Shown piece by piece: positions 8,985 through 18,400 of a DNA stretch of 64,000 nucleotides. Position 1 is the stretch's first letter. Each line of letters begins with the position of its first letter. The notes beneath the pieces are model-generated. The model did not search any database, was not told where the DNA came from, and was given only the letters and a program-made list of their open reading frames with translations. The position numbers and the translations under genes are program-made. The stretch is from Isosphaera sp. GTDB lineage: Bacteria > Planctomycetota > Planctomycetia > Gemmatales > Gemmataceae. Where the stretch lies: contig PNKH01000029.1 in NCBI GenBank assembly GCA_013822345.1, forward strand, positions 1 through 64,000, read 5' to 3'.

Positions 8985-10115
8985 GTGAACGACACCCCCG
9001 GCAAGCCGACCCCCGTGACCGGCGCCACCCTGGACGAGAAGGTCAAGAACGCCCGGGCGCAGCTCGACGCCCACGTCCGGGAGACGGTCCGCTGGCACTT
9101 CAGCCCGGACACCGGCACCCCGTTCTGGCTGGACAAGGCCAAGACCCTGAACTTCGACCCGTTGACCGACGTGAACGGGTGGGACGACATCAAGAAGTTC
9201 CCGTTCTTCGAGGACGAGTGGCTCCGCGGCGGGCCGGTGAACCGCTGGATCCCGAAGGGGATGAAGGACCGGGCGTGGTACGTGTTCGAGACCGGCGGGA
9301 CGACCGGCATCCCGAAGAGCCGGGTGGTGTGCGACGACTTCAAGATCGACTACGAGATGTTCTCCGACACCCTGCCGGAGAAGTTCTTCCCGCGGAACTC
9401 GAACTGGCTGATGCTCGGGCCGAGCGGCCCGCGGCGGCTGCGGCTGGCGGTCGAGCACATGTGCCAGTACCGCGGCGGCATCTCGTTCTGCGTCGACCTC
9501 GACCCGCGGTGGGTGGTGAAGGTGATCAAGAAGGGGTGGATGGAGCACCTGAAGGCGTACCAGGACCATTGCATCGACCAGGCGATGACGATCCTGTCGG
9601 CGAACCACGACGTGCGGTGCATGTTCACCACCCCGAAGCTGCTCGACGCCCTGTGCAAGCGGCTGGAGCAGGAGGGGTCGAGCCTGGAGAAGAAGGGGAT
9701 CACCGGGGTGTTCTGCGGCGGGACGGAGATGACCTCGCAGTGGATCCGGTTCGCGATCGAGGAGTACCTGGGGCCGAAGGTGTACATCGCCCCGACGTAC
9801 GGGAACACGCTGATGGGGCTGGCCGCGGCCGAGATGCCGACGGCGAAGGAGAAGTACAAGATCGCGTACTACGCCCCGCAGCCGCGGGCGGTCGCCGAGG
9901 TGGTGGACTTCAAGGACTACAACACGCTGGTGGCGGTCGGCGGGACCGGGCGGGTGCTGCTGACGACGCTGACGAAGGAGTTCTTCGTGCCGCGGTTCGC
10001 GGAGCGGGACGAGGGCGAGCGGGAGGCCCCGTCGGAGAAGTACCCGTGGCACGGGGTGAGCGGCGTCCGCCCGTTCCACGAGACGGCGGCGACCACCACC
10101 GTCGGGGTATACTGA
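8985..10115 (+). CDS. LuxE/EhpF-like acyl-adenylate synthetase
   Basis: A 376-residue enzyme of the adenylate-forming superfamily without the full C-terminal lid domain, which matches the shorter acyl-protein synthetase (LuxE) or phenazine-type EhpF branch. The ATP-binding loop is FETGGTTGIPKSR; later motifs are VFCGGTEMTSQW, IAPTYGNTLMG and GGTGRVLLTTL. In this last motif the usual TGD of ligases is absent. It probably activates a carboxylic acid as acyl-AMP for reduction. The GTG at 8985 is chosen because the only upstream ATG lies inside the AT-rich inverted repeat; it gives a plain hydrophilic N-terminus. It lies upstream of aldehyde and alcohol dehydrogenase genes, separated from them only by two small genes. 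Confidence 0.78.
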   Translation: MNDTPGKPTPVTGATLDEKVKNARAQLDAHVRETVRWHFSPDTGTPFWLDKAKTLNFDPLTDVNGWDDIKKFPFFEDEWLRGGPVNRWIPKGMKDRAWYVFETGGTTGIPKSRVVCDDFKIDYEMFSDTLPEKFFPRNSNWLMLGPSGPRRLRLAVEHMCQYRGGISFCVDLDPRWVVKVIKKGWMEHLKAYQDHCIDQAMTILSANHDVRCMFTTPKLLDALCKRLEQEGSSLEKKGITGVFCGGTEMTSQWIRFAIEEYLGPKVYIAPTYGNTLMGLAAAEMPTAKEKYKIAYYAPQPRAVAEVVDFKDYNTLVAVGGTGRVLLTTLTKEFFVPRFAERDEGEREAPSEKYPWHGVSGVRPFHETAATTTVGVY

Positions 10116-10130
10116 GGCGGGAGGCGAACC

Positions 10131-10331
10131 ATGAGCGACGCGAACGAGCCGGACGTGACCGAGAAGCCTAAGGCGAAGCCGCTGCCGTACGAGCCGGACG
10201 GCGAGGTGCTGGACTGGGACGCGTACGTCCCCCCCCCGCCGCCTCTCCGGCGCGGGAAGATCCTGGTCCGGTTTCGTCGCCGCGAGGCCACCCCGCTCCC
10301 GTACCCCGACCCGGACGAGGAGCAGTCATGA
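10131..10331 (+). CDS. Small acidic/proline-rich hypothetical protein
   Basis: A 66-residue hydrophilic protein with a run of five prolines (YVPPPPPLRRGK) and acidic ends. A good ribosome-binding site (GGGAGG, 9 bases before ATG) precedes it, and its stop overlaps the next start as ATGA, which argues it is real and translationally coupled to the following gene. No known family recognised. Confidence 0.65.
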   Translation: MSDANEPDVTEKPKAKPLPYEPDGEVLDWDAYVPPPPPLRRGKILVRFRRREATPLPYPDPDEEQS

Positions 10332-10867
10332 CCGGGCCGGGGTACCCGTGGTACGGCGTGGTGACCGGCGACGGCTTGGAACAGGGTGACGTGCTGGACT
10401 CCTTACCCGTATTCCTCCCGCCCGACGACTTGGAGGATTGGAACGAAGGGTCGGCGGCGTTTTTCTCCACGGAGGAGCGGAACGTCGTCGTCATGACCCA
10501 GAGTTGCGACCTGGTGAGCGGCAGGGAGAAGGTTTCCGAAGTCCTCTTCTGTCCGGTGTGGTCGCGGTCGCGGTACGCGGCCGGCGAATTCCTTGGCACG
10601 CCGAAGGGTCTGGAGGAGGCGCGCCGCGGAACCCTACCCGGCATCCACCTGTTGGCGGCGTGCGCCCTACCCGGACTCGAGCGCGACGTCGGCATCGTCG
10701 ACTTCCGCCAGACCTACGCGCTCCCGGTAGGGTTCGTACGCAAACGTGCTGCCGCCGCCGGTCCGCGCCGCCGACTACTGCCGCCGTACCGCGAACACAT
10801 GGCCCAGGCGTTCGCCCGGTACTTCATGCGGGTCGGACTGCCGACCGACATCCCGCCGTTCAAGTGA
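10328..10867 (+). CDS. Hypothetical protein with MTQSCDLV motif
   Basis: A 179-residue soluble protein of unknown function. The strand-like VVVMTQSCDLVSG near residue 53 and the paired EVLFCPVW following it resemble a widespread group of uncharacterised bacterial proteins with a TQSCDL motif; both cysteines could bind a metal or be catalytic, but this is a guess. It begins with a 4-base overlap with the small acidic gene. Codon use is looser than in the flanking enzymes (TTA, GTA and TTT codons appear early), which hints at later acquisition of the pair. It sits between the acyl-adenylate synthetase and aldehyde dehydrogenase genes. Confidence 0.75.
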   Translation: MTGPGYPWYGVVTGDGLEQGDVLDSLPVFLPPDDLEDWNEGSAAFFSTEERNVVVMTQSCDLVSGREKVSEVLFCPVWSRSRYAAGEFLGTPKGLEEARRGTLPGIHLLAACALPGLERDVGIVDFRQTYALPVGFVRKRAAAAGPRRRLLPPYREHMAQAFARYFMRVGLPTDIPPFK

Positions 10868-10897
10868 CCAACCTGCCACACCCGGAGAGCCGCTGAC

Positions 10898-12331
10898 ATG
10901 ATCAAGATCCCCGTCCTGCGCTGGGGCGAGCCGTACGAGAGCCTGGAGGCGGACAAGGTCGTCCACTTCGCCACCGGCGAGGTGCTGGCCGAGGTCGGGC
11001 GGGCGAACGCGGCGATGGTCGAGCGGGACATGCGGTTCGCCCAGCGGGCCCGCGACGTCCTCCGCGAGATCCCGATCGCCGACCTCCTCCAGATGATGAA
11101 GAAGGCCGGCGAGCTGTACGCCAAGGCCGAGCTGCCGCTCGGCGACGGCACCCAGACGCCGGCCCAGTTCGCCCGGATGCAGTCGGCCACCACCGGCCTG
11201 CCCGAGCACATGTGCAAGTTCAACATGGAGAAGAACAACTTCGTCCTCGGCAACATGGACAAGATCCTCGACTCCCTCACCCGCGGGCTGGACCTGAACG
11301 TCCTGTCCCGCGGGTACGGGATCGAGGCCCGCGGGGTGCCGATCAGCTACCAGGCCCAGTCGCCCGTCCTCGGCATGGTCCTGCCGTCCAACTCCCCCGG
11401 CGTCCACACCCTCTGGCTGCCGATCATCCCGATGCAGGTCGGCCTGGTCCTCAAGCCCGGCCCGCAGGAGCCGTGGACCCCGTACCGGATGTTCAACGCC
11501 TTCGTCCAGGCCGGGGTCCCGCGGCAGGCCATGTCCATCTACCCCGGCCTCGGCGACATCGGGGCGGCGGTGCTGAACAGCTGCCCGCGCAGCCTGATCT
11601 TCGGCGGGACGGCGACCGTCGAGCAGTACAAGGGGAACCCGCGGGTGCAGGCCCACGGCCCCGGGTTCAGCAAGATCATCCTCGGCGACGACAAGGTCGA
11701 CCAGTGGGAGAAGTACGTCGACCTGATGGCCGACAGCATCTACACGAACAGCGGCCGCGGGTGCATCAACTGCTCGGGGGTGTGGGCGTCGCGGCATACC
11801 GAGAAGATCGCCGAGGCGATCGCCGCCAAGATCGGGCCGGTCCAGCCGCTCCCGCCGGAGGACCCGAAGTCCGGCCTGGCCCCGTTCACCGTCCCCGGCC
11901 AGGGGGAGGGCGTGAACAACGACATCGAGGCCGCCCTGAAGGAGGCCGGCGTCACCGACGTGACCGGGCCGAAGTACGGGAACCGGATGGGCAAGCGGGA
12001 GCGGTGCGTCTACCTCCGGCCGACGGTCATGCACAGCGCCTCCCCGGACACGGCGATGGCCAAGAAGGAGTACATGTTCCCGTTCGCCACGGTGGTGAAG
12101 TGCCCGCAGGACCAGATGCTGGAGAAGATCGGGCCGACGCTGGTGTGCTCGGCGATCACCGACGACAAGAAGTTCCAGCGGGCGCTGATCGACGCCACCC
12201 ACATCGACCGGCTGAACCTCGGCCCGGTGCCGACGATCAAGCTGAACTGGCTCCAGCCGCACGAGGGGAGCATCGTCGACTTCCTGTTCCGCGCCCGGGC
12301 GTTCCAGCACGAAGGGCCGGTGACCGCGTGA
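10898..12331 (+). CDS. LuxC-like aldehyde dehydrogenase / acyl reductase
   Basis: A 477-residue NAD(P)-dependent aldehyde dehydrogenase-superfamily protein. The nucleotide-binding region shows VLPSNSPGVHTLW (about 161-173) and LVLKPGPQEPWTP; the catalytic cysteine is most likely C289 in NSGRGCINC, with a second cysteine at 292. The length and SNSPGVH motif resemble acyl-CoA or acyl-protein reductases such as LuxC more than ordinary aldehyde oxidisers. With an acyl-adenylating enzyme upstream and an alcohol dehydrogenase 33 bases downstream, reduction of an activated acyl group to an aldehyde is a reasonable inference; the reverse direction cannot be excluded. RBS region: GGAGAG 10 bases before ATG. 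Confidence 0.85.
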   Translation: MIKIPVLRWGEPYESLEADKVVHFATGEVLAEVGRANAAMVERDMRFAQRARDVLREIPIADLLQMMKKAGELYAKAELPLGDGTQTPAQFARMQSATTGLPEHMCKFNMEKNNFVLGNMDKILDSLTRGLDLNVLSRGYGIEARGVPISYQAQSPVLGMVLPSNSPGVHTLWLPIIPMQVGLVLKPGPQEPWTPYRMFNAFVQAGVPRQAMSIYPGLGDIGAAVLNSCPRSLIFGGTATVEQYKGNPRVQAHGPGFSKIILGDDKVDQWEKYVDLMADSIYTNSGRGCINCSGVWASRHTEKIAEAIAAKIGPVQPLPPEDPKSGLAPFTVPGQGEGVNNDIEAALKEAGVTDVTGPKYGNRMGKRERCVYLRPTVMHSASPDTAMAKKEYMFPFATVVKCPQDQMLEKIGPTLVCSAITDDKKFQRALIDATHIDRLNLGPVPTIKLNWLQPHEGSIVDFLFRARAFQHEGPVTA

Positions 12332-12363
12332 CCGCCGGGCCCCGCGCCCCCCGAGGCGACTTC

Positions 12364-13545
12364 ATGACCGGAACCGCCCCCCCGACCGCGACCGCCGGCG
12401 GCCCGCTGCCGGCGTTCGACTTCCACCCGCCCGGCCGGGTGCTCTGCGAGCCGGGCGCGCTGAACCGGCTCGGGGAGGCGGTCCGGTCGGTCGGCGGGAC
12501 CCGGGCCCTGCTGGTCACCGACCCGGGGCTGGAACACGCCGGCCACCCGCAGCGGGCGGCCCGGGTGATGGCCGAGGCCGGGGTCGAGGTGTTCACGTTC
12601 GACGGGGTGAAGGAGAACCCGACCGAGCGGGAGGTGGCCGCCGGGGTGGTGTTCGCCCGCACCCACGCGGTCGACTGCATCGTGGCCGTCGGCGGCGGCA
12701 GCTCGATGGACTGCGCCAAGGGGGTGAACTTCCTGCTGACCAACGGCGGGCGGATGGCCGACTACAAGGGGCACGGCAGGGCGACGAAGCCGATGCTCCC
12801 GTCGGTGGGGGTGCCGACCACCGCCGGGACCGGGAGCGAGGCCCAGAGCTACGCCCTGATCACCGACGACCGGACCCACCAGAAGATGGCCTGCGGGGAC
12901 AAGAAGGCGGCGTTCCGCGTCTCCGTCCTCGACCCGGAAGTGACCCTGTCGCAGCCGCGGGCGGTGACCGCGGTGACCGGGATCGACGCCGTCGCCCACG
13001 CGGTCGAGGCGTTCGTCTGCGCGAAGCGGAACCCGGTGTCGTCGATGTGCGCGGCGGCCGCGTTCCGGCACCTGGCGCCGAACTTCGAGACGGTCCTTCA
13101 CACCCCCGGGGACCTGGCGGCGCGGGCGGCGATGCAGGTCGGGGCGCACCTCGCCGGGATGGCGATCGAGAACGCCATGCTGGGGGTGTGCCACAGCTGC
13201 GCGAACCCGCTGACCGCGCACTACGGGGTCACCCACGGGGTGGCGATCGGGGTGATGCTGCCGCACGTCGTGCGGTTCAACGCGGCGGCGGTGAGCCACC
13301 TGTACGGGGAGCTGATGGGGGAGCACGGGCCGGCGAACGGCCAGCCGGCCGGGGAGGCGCTGGCCGCCCGGGTGTCGCAGCTGGTGGCCGCCGCCGGGCT
13401 GCCGCGGTCGCTGCGGGAGTGCGGGGTGAGCGACACCATCCTGCCGCTGCTCGCCGAGGAGGCGAACCAGCAGTGGACGGCCCGGTTCAACCCCCGCCCG
13501 GTGGACGAGGCCACGATCCTTTCGATCTACCAGGCCGCGTGGTGA
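12364..13545 (+). CDS. Iron-containing (group III) alcohol dehydrogenase
   Basis: A 393-residue NAD(P)-dependent dehydrogenase that interconverts an aldehyde and a primary alcohol. The dinucleotide-binding motif is VAVGGGSSMDCAKG (about 108-120), and GVPTTAGTGSEA follows. The four metal ligands are recognisable as D208 and H212 in GIDAVAHAVEAF, H277 in GVCHSCANP and H291 in GVTHGVAIG. The ATG at 12364 has GAGG 8 bases upstream; an in-frame GTG at 12328 overlapping the previous stop is an alternative that would add 12 residues. Likely the final step of the acid-to-alcohol series. Confidence 0.92.
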   Translation: MTGTAPPTATAGGPLPAFDFHPPGRVLCEPGALNRLGEAVRSVGGTRALLVTDPGLEHAGHPQRAARVMAEAGVEVFTFDGVKENPTEREVAAGVVFARTHAVDCIVAVGGGSSMDCAKGVNFLLTNGGRMADYKGHGRATKPMLPSVGVPTTAGTGSEAQSYALITDDRTHQKMACGDKKAAFRVSVLDPEVTLSQPRAVTAVTGIDAVAHAVEAFVCAKRNPVSSMCAAAAFRHLAPNFETVLHTPGDLAARAAMQVGAHLAGMAIENAMLGVCHSCANPLTAHYGVTHGVAIGVMLPHVVRFNAAAVSHLYGELMGEHGPANGQPAGEALAARVSQLVAAAGLPRSLRECGVSDTILPLLAEEANQQWTARFNPRPVDEATILSIYQAAW

Positions 13546-13570
13546 CCCGACCCCGCCGGAGGTACTCGCC

Positions 13571-14671
13571 GTGTCCCGCCTTCTCGCCGCCCTGTTCGTC
13601 CTCTCCTGCGCCGCCGCGCCGGCCGCCCCGGGCGACTGGCCGCTGTTCCGCGGCGACCCGCTGATGACCGGGGCCGGCGCCGCCGACCTGCCGGACCAAC
13701 TCGACGAGCGGTGGACGTTCAAGACCGGGAACGCGATCGAGGGCGCCCCGGTGGTCGCCGGCGGGGTCGTCTACGTCGCCTCCCTGGACAAGCACCTGTA
13801 CGCGGTCGACCTGAAGACCGGGAAGCCGAAGTGGAAGGCCAAGCTCGGGGCCATGAAGGCGTCCCCGAGCGTCCGGGGGGACCGGGTGTACGTCGGCACC
13901 CTGGACGGCGTGTTCCACTGCCTGAAGGCGGCCGACGGGTCGTCCGCCTGGAAGTTCGAGGCCGACGGCGAGATCCAGGCGGCGGCCAACTTCCACGGGG
14001 ACAAAGTCCTGTTCGGGTCGCACGACTCGCACCTGTACTGCCTCGACCCGGGCGGGAAGAAGGTGTGGGCGACCAAGGTGGACGGGCCGATCAACGCGGC
14101 CGCCGCGGTGGTCGGGGACAAGACGTTCGCCACCGGGTGCAGCGACGGGATCCTCCACGTCATCGACGCCAGGACCGGGAAGGAGCTGGGGTCGGTCGAC
14201 CTGGGCGGGGAGACGGTGGCGACGGCCGCGGTCGCCGGGGACCGGGTGTACGCCGCGATGGTGTCGAACCAGGTGGTGGCCGCGGACCTGAAGAAGATGG
14301 AGAAGGTGTGGGCGTTCGAGGCCCCGAAGCGGCAGCAGCCGTTCCACGCGTCGGCGGCGGTGGCCGCCGGGCTGGTGGTGGCCGGGAGCAAGGACAAGAA
14401 GGTGTACGCGATCGACGCGGCGACCGGCAAGGAGGTGTGGAACTTCACCACCGGGGGCCAGGTGGACGCCTCCCCGGTCGTCGTCGGCAACCGGGTGTAC
14501 GTCGGCTGCCTGTCGGACGACGGGGAGTTCTACGTCCTGGACCTGAAGACCGGGAAGGAGCTGCAGAAGCTGGAACTGGACTCGGCGGTGACCGGGTCGG
14601 TCGGGGTCGGCCCGGACTGCGTGCTGGTCGGGACCGATAAGGGGACGCTGTACTGCCTCGGCAAGAAGTGA
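13571..14671 (+). CDS. Secreted BamB-like PQQ propeller (4 of 4)
   Basis: A 366-residue exported eight-bladed-type propeller, the shortest of the four. A signal peptide (MSRLLAALFVLSCAAAPAAP) is followed by GDWPLFRGDPLMTG and evenly spaced blades of the form APVVAGGVVYVASLDKHLYAVDL and KTGKPKWKAKLG. The motif hhYxhDxxTGxxxWxf recurs about seven times. It resembles the outer-membrane assembly lipoprotein BamB in fold but lacks a lipobox. The start is a GTG with GGAGG 8 bases before it. It follows the alcohol dehydrogenase by 25 bases and may share its transcript. Confidence 0.87.
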   Translation: MSRLLAALFVLSCAAAPAAPGDWPLFRGDPLMTGAGAADLPDQLDERWTFKTGNAIEGAPVVAGGVVYVASLDKHLYAVDLKTGKPKWKAKLGAMKASPSVRGDRVYVGTLDGVFHCLKAADGSSAWKFEADGEIQAAANFHGDKVLFGSHDSHLYCLDPGGKKVWATKVDGPINAAAAVVGDKTFATGCSDGILHVIDARTGKELGSVDLGGETVATAAVAGDRVYAAMVSNQVVAADLKKMEKVWAFEAPKRQQPFHASAAVAAGLVVAGSKDKKVYAIDAATGKEVWNFTTGGQVDASPVVVGNRVYVGCLSDDGEFYVLDLKTGKELQKLELDSAVTGSVGVGPDCVLVGTDKGTLYCLGKK

Positions 14672-14700
14672 GCCGGCGCACGCACGAGAACGGCCCGCGT

Positions 14701-14762
14701 CCGGGAGGGCGAGGCTCCCGCCGAGCCGGGGCTACGGCTCGGCGGGAGCCTCGCCCTCCCGG
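14701..14762. repeat. 27-bp perfect inverted repeat
   Basis: Arms 14701-14727 and 14736-14762 are perfect complements around an 8-base loop, 30 bases after the propeller stop codon. It probably also ends transcription between the convergent genes, although no T-tract is seen. Confidence 0.86.
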
Positions 14763-14768
14763 GGTAGA

Positions 14769-14865
14769 CGCCGGGCCGCCACGGAGGGCGACCCCTACCG
14801 GCGAGGGACGCGGCCCGTGCCCCGTCGTCCGGTAGGTCGGGGCCGCCCTCCGTGGCGGCCCGGCG
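14769..14865. repeat. 22-bp perfect inverted repeat, wide loop
   Basis: Arms 14769-14790 and 14844-14865 are perfect complements with a 53-base centre. The element directly abuts the previous inverted repeat, so two different palindromes are stacked in the same gap between convergent genes. Confidence 0.84.
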
Positions 14866-14897
14866 ACACCGCTCCGGCAACCTTCCGAACCGGCCCT

Positions 14898-15389
14898 TCA
14901 CTTCTTCTTCCCCTCCGGCTCCTCCTTGAAGTCCCCGGCATACGGCTTGCCCTCCACCACCCCGCTGAGCGTGCCGGCGAACTCCTGTTCCTTGACGAAG
15001 TTGTCGTGGGACCCGACGAACCGCGAGGCGGTCCCGGCAGGGTCGCCCGCCTGGGGGTCCGGCTTCAGCTCGACCTGGAACGCCGGCTCCTTGACGCTCA
15101 GCACCAGCTTGTCCGCCTTGATCGGGGCGGCCGTCTTCTCGTCGCTGCCGAGGACGTAGACCGTCGCCTGCTTCTTCCCGTGGTCCACGCGGAACTCGCC
15201 GTGCCACTTGCCGAAGTCGAACACCGTGCCGCCGTGCGGCCCGGTACCGTGCCCGTGCTCCGGTTCCTTCCCGTCCCCCTTCACCGGGACCTTGTCGCCG
15301 CCCTTGGGCGACCCGCCCGGCGGGTTGTTGCAGCCGGCGGCGACGGCGAGCACCGCCGCGCCGATCCCGACCAGGTAGAGCTTCCTCAT
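14898..15389 (-). CDS. Putative metal-binding lipoprotein of efflux operon
   Basis: A 163-residue exported lipoprotein (MRKLYLVGIGAAVLAVAAGC gives a lipobox ending at Cys20). A Gly/Pro/Lys linker leads into a histidine-rich patch (EHGHGTGPHGG) and a beta-rich domain (FDFGKWHGEFRVD). The last gene of the minus-strand efflux operon, 45 bases after the RND permease. A periplasmic metal-sensing or metal-buffering role is inferred from the histidines and context; I do not recognise the family. The ATG has GAGGGGG upstream. Confidence 0.8.
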   Translation of the reverse strand: MRKLYLVGIGAAVLAVAAGCNNPPGGSPKGGDKVPVKGDGKEPEHGHGTGPHGGTVFDFGKWHGEFRVDHGKKQATVYVLGSDEKTAAPIKADKLVLSVKEPAFQVELKPDPQAGDPAGTASRFVGSHDNFVKEQEFAGTLSGVVEGKPYAGDFKEEPEGKKK

Positions 15390-15434
15390 GAGACATCCCC
15401 CTCGTGGTGAGTGACCCGAACATCGGGGCCGGCG

Positions 15435-18400
15435 TCAGGCCGGCCTGCCAGATAGCAGGGCGGCCTCGCCCCCCTGCCCCTCCCTCGCCAGCCGCTCGGC
15501 GTCCCGGCCGCTGAACCGCCAGAACAGGCCGGGGTGGAGTAGGAACTCGCAGAACGTGGACGTCACCAGCCCGCCGAGGATGACGGTGGCGACGGGGTAA
15601 AGGATCTCCAGCCCAGGCTTCTGCCCGCCGAGGACGATCGGCAGCAGGGCGATGCCGGCGGTCAGGGCCGTCATCAGCACCGGGGCCAGCCGCTCCAGGC
15701 TCCCCCGGACCACCATCCCCGGGGTGAACCCCTCGCCCTCCTCCCGCATCAGGTGGAGGTAGTGGGTGACCAGCAGGATGCCGTTCCGGACGGCGATCCC
15801 GCCCAGGGACACGAACCCGACCAGGCTGGCCACGGTCAGCGTCTGCCCGGTCAGCACCAGGGCCGCCACCCCGCCGACGAACGCCGCCGGGACGGCGTTC
15901 AGGATCTGGAGCACCACCCGCACCGACGGCTGGAGCATCAGCAGGACGACGAACATGCCGGCCACCGACACCCCGGCCAGCACCCCGATCAGCAGGGTGG
16001 CCGACCGCTGGCTCTGGAACTGGCCGCCGTACTCGACCGTGTACCCCTCGGGCAGCACCACCTGACCCTTCACCCGCCGCTCGATGTCGGCGACCGCCCC
16101 CCCGAGGTCCCGCCCGGACACGTTGCACCGGACCACCGCCCGCCGGCGGACGTTCTCCCGCATCAACTGGTTCGGCCCGACCGACCCGTCCGGGAAGTCG
16201 GCCACGTCCCCCAGCCGGACCTGCCCCCGGCCGTCCGGCAGGTCGAGCCGCAACTCCCGGAGCCGGGTGTAGTCGCTCCGGTGCGGCTCCCGCAGCTTCA
16301 CCACCAGGTCGAACCGCCGCCGCCCGTCCAGCACCGCCGACACGGCCTCGCCCCGGAGGGCGGTCTGGACGAACTCGGCCACGTGAGCCCGGCTCACCCC
16401 GTGGAACGCCAGGTCGTCCGGCCGGAGGACGACGTGCAGCTCGTCGACCTGCACCTGCGGCTCGATCACCGGGTCGGTGACCCCCGGCACGCCCCCGACC
16501 ACGGCCTCGACCTCCCGGGCGACCCGCCGGAGGACGTCCACGTCGTCCCCGTACACCTTGACCGCGATCTGGGCCTGCACCCCGGACAGCATGTGGCTGA
16601 TCAGGTGGGCGAGCGGCTGCTCGGCCTCGATGTCCACCCCGGGCAGGTCCTCCTTCAGCCCGGCCAGCAGGTGCCGTAGCGTCTCCTCCCGGGTCCGCCC
16701 GGAGTCCGGGTTCATGCTCAGGATGTACTCCCCGGCGGTGACCGGGGCGGCGTGCTCGTCCAGCTCCGCCCGCCCGGTCCGGCGGACGAAGTGGAGCACC
16801 TCGCCGCCGGGGTTGTCCGCCGTCTTCTGCATCCGCCGGAGCCGGGCGTCGATGACCGCCGCCGCCTCGTTGGACGCCTGCAGCGACGACCCGGGCGGCA
16901 GGTTGACGTTGATCTGGACGCTCCCCTCGTCGAACTGCGGGAGGAAGTCGGTGCCGAGCCGGGTCAGTTGCCAGGCGCTGAGCCCGACCAGCGCCCACGT
17001 CAGCAGCAGCAGCGCCCCGGCCCGCCGCATGCTGAACCGGACCAGGTGTCCGGCCCCCCACTTCAGGACCCGCAGGAGGAGGCCGTCGTTCGCCCGGTGG
17101 GCGGCCCGGGACCGGGGGAGCAGGTAGTAGGACAGGACCGGGGTCACCGTCAGGGAGACCAGCAGGGAGGCGAGGATGGACACGACGTAGGCGACCCCGA
17201 GCGGGGCGAACAGCCGGCCCTCGACCCCGCTCAGGGCGAACAGCGGGAGGAAGGCGAGGACCACCACCGCCGTCCCGAACACGACGGCGGTGCGGACCTC
17301 CCGGCTGGCCTCGTACACCACCCGCAGGGCCGGCCGGGGGGCGGGCGAGGCGTTGTTCTCCCGCAGCCGGCGGTGGATGTTCTCCACGTCCACGATGGCG
17401 TCGTCGACCAACTCGCCCATCGCCACGGCGATCCCGCCCAGCGTCATCACGTTGATCGACAGCTCGGTCCCGGTCAGTGCCCCGATCAGCCGGAACACCA
17501 GCGTCGTCACCACCAGGGACAGCGGGATCGCGGTCAGGGTGACGAACGTGGTGCGGACGTTCAGCAGGAACAGGAAGAGGATGACGACCACCAGCCCGGC
17601 CCCGAGGACGAGCGCCTCGCCGACGTGGTACACGCCCCGGTCGATGAACGTCTTGAGCTGGAACAGGTCGGTGTTGACGGCGAGGTCGGCCGGCAGCCCC
17701 TCCTCGACCGACCGCAGGGCCGCCTTGACGGCGTCGGTCAGGCCGCGGGTGTCGGCGTGCGGCTGCTTGACGACGGTGATCACCACCCCGGGGTGGCCGT
17801 CGATGCTCCCGTCGCCCCGCTTCGGCTCCGGCCCCTCCTCGACCCGGGCCACCTGCCCGAGCAGGACGGTGCGGTGCGGGGTCGTCTTGACCGGCACCTT
17901 CCGCAGGTCGTCCACCACCTTCTCCGGGAGCGGGCCGAGCCGCCCGATCACCCGCACCGGCCGCTCCGCCTGGCCCTCGGCGGTGAACCCGCCGCTGGCG
18001 TTCAGGTTGTTGTCCCGGACGGCCCGCTCGACCTGCCCCAGGGTCACGTCGTGTTCGAGCAGGGCGTCGGGGTCGACCAGCACCTGGTACTGCTTCCGGT
18101 CCCCGCCCATGACGAGGACCTCGGCGACGCCCGGGATCTGCAGCAGCCGGGGCCGGACGACCCAGTCGGCCGTGGCCCGCAGGTCCATCTGCTGCTGGAG
18201 CGGGGTGCGGAGGACGACCTCTTGCGGCCGGCCGCCCACGGTCACCCGGACCCGGCGCTCCCGGTCCTCCCCGGCCGGCGGCGGGGCGTCCCAGACGACC
18301 CGGTCGGCCGTCACCCGCTCCCAGGTCGCCGGGTCGTTCCGGTCCCGGGGCCGCCACACGGCCAATTCCGACCCGGTCCGCTCGACCAGCAACCCGGTCC

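Noticed and set aside
10108-10113. TATACT as a promoter for the small gene at 10131
   Set aside because: It is the final Val-Tyr codons of the preceding gene and gives almost no leader; more likely chance.
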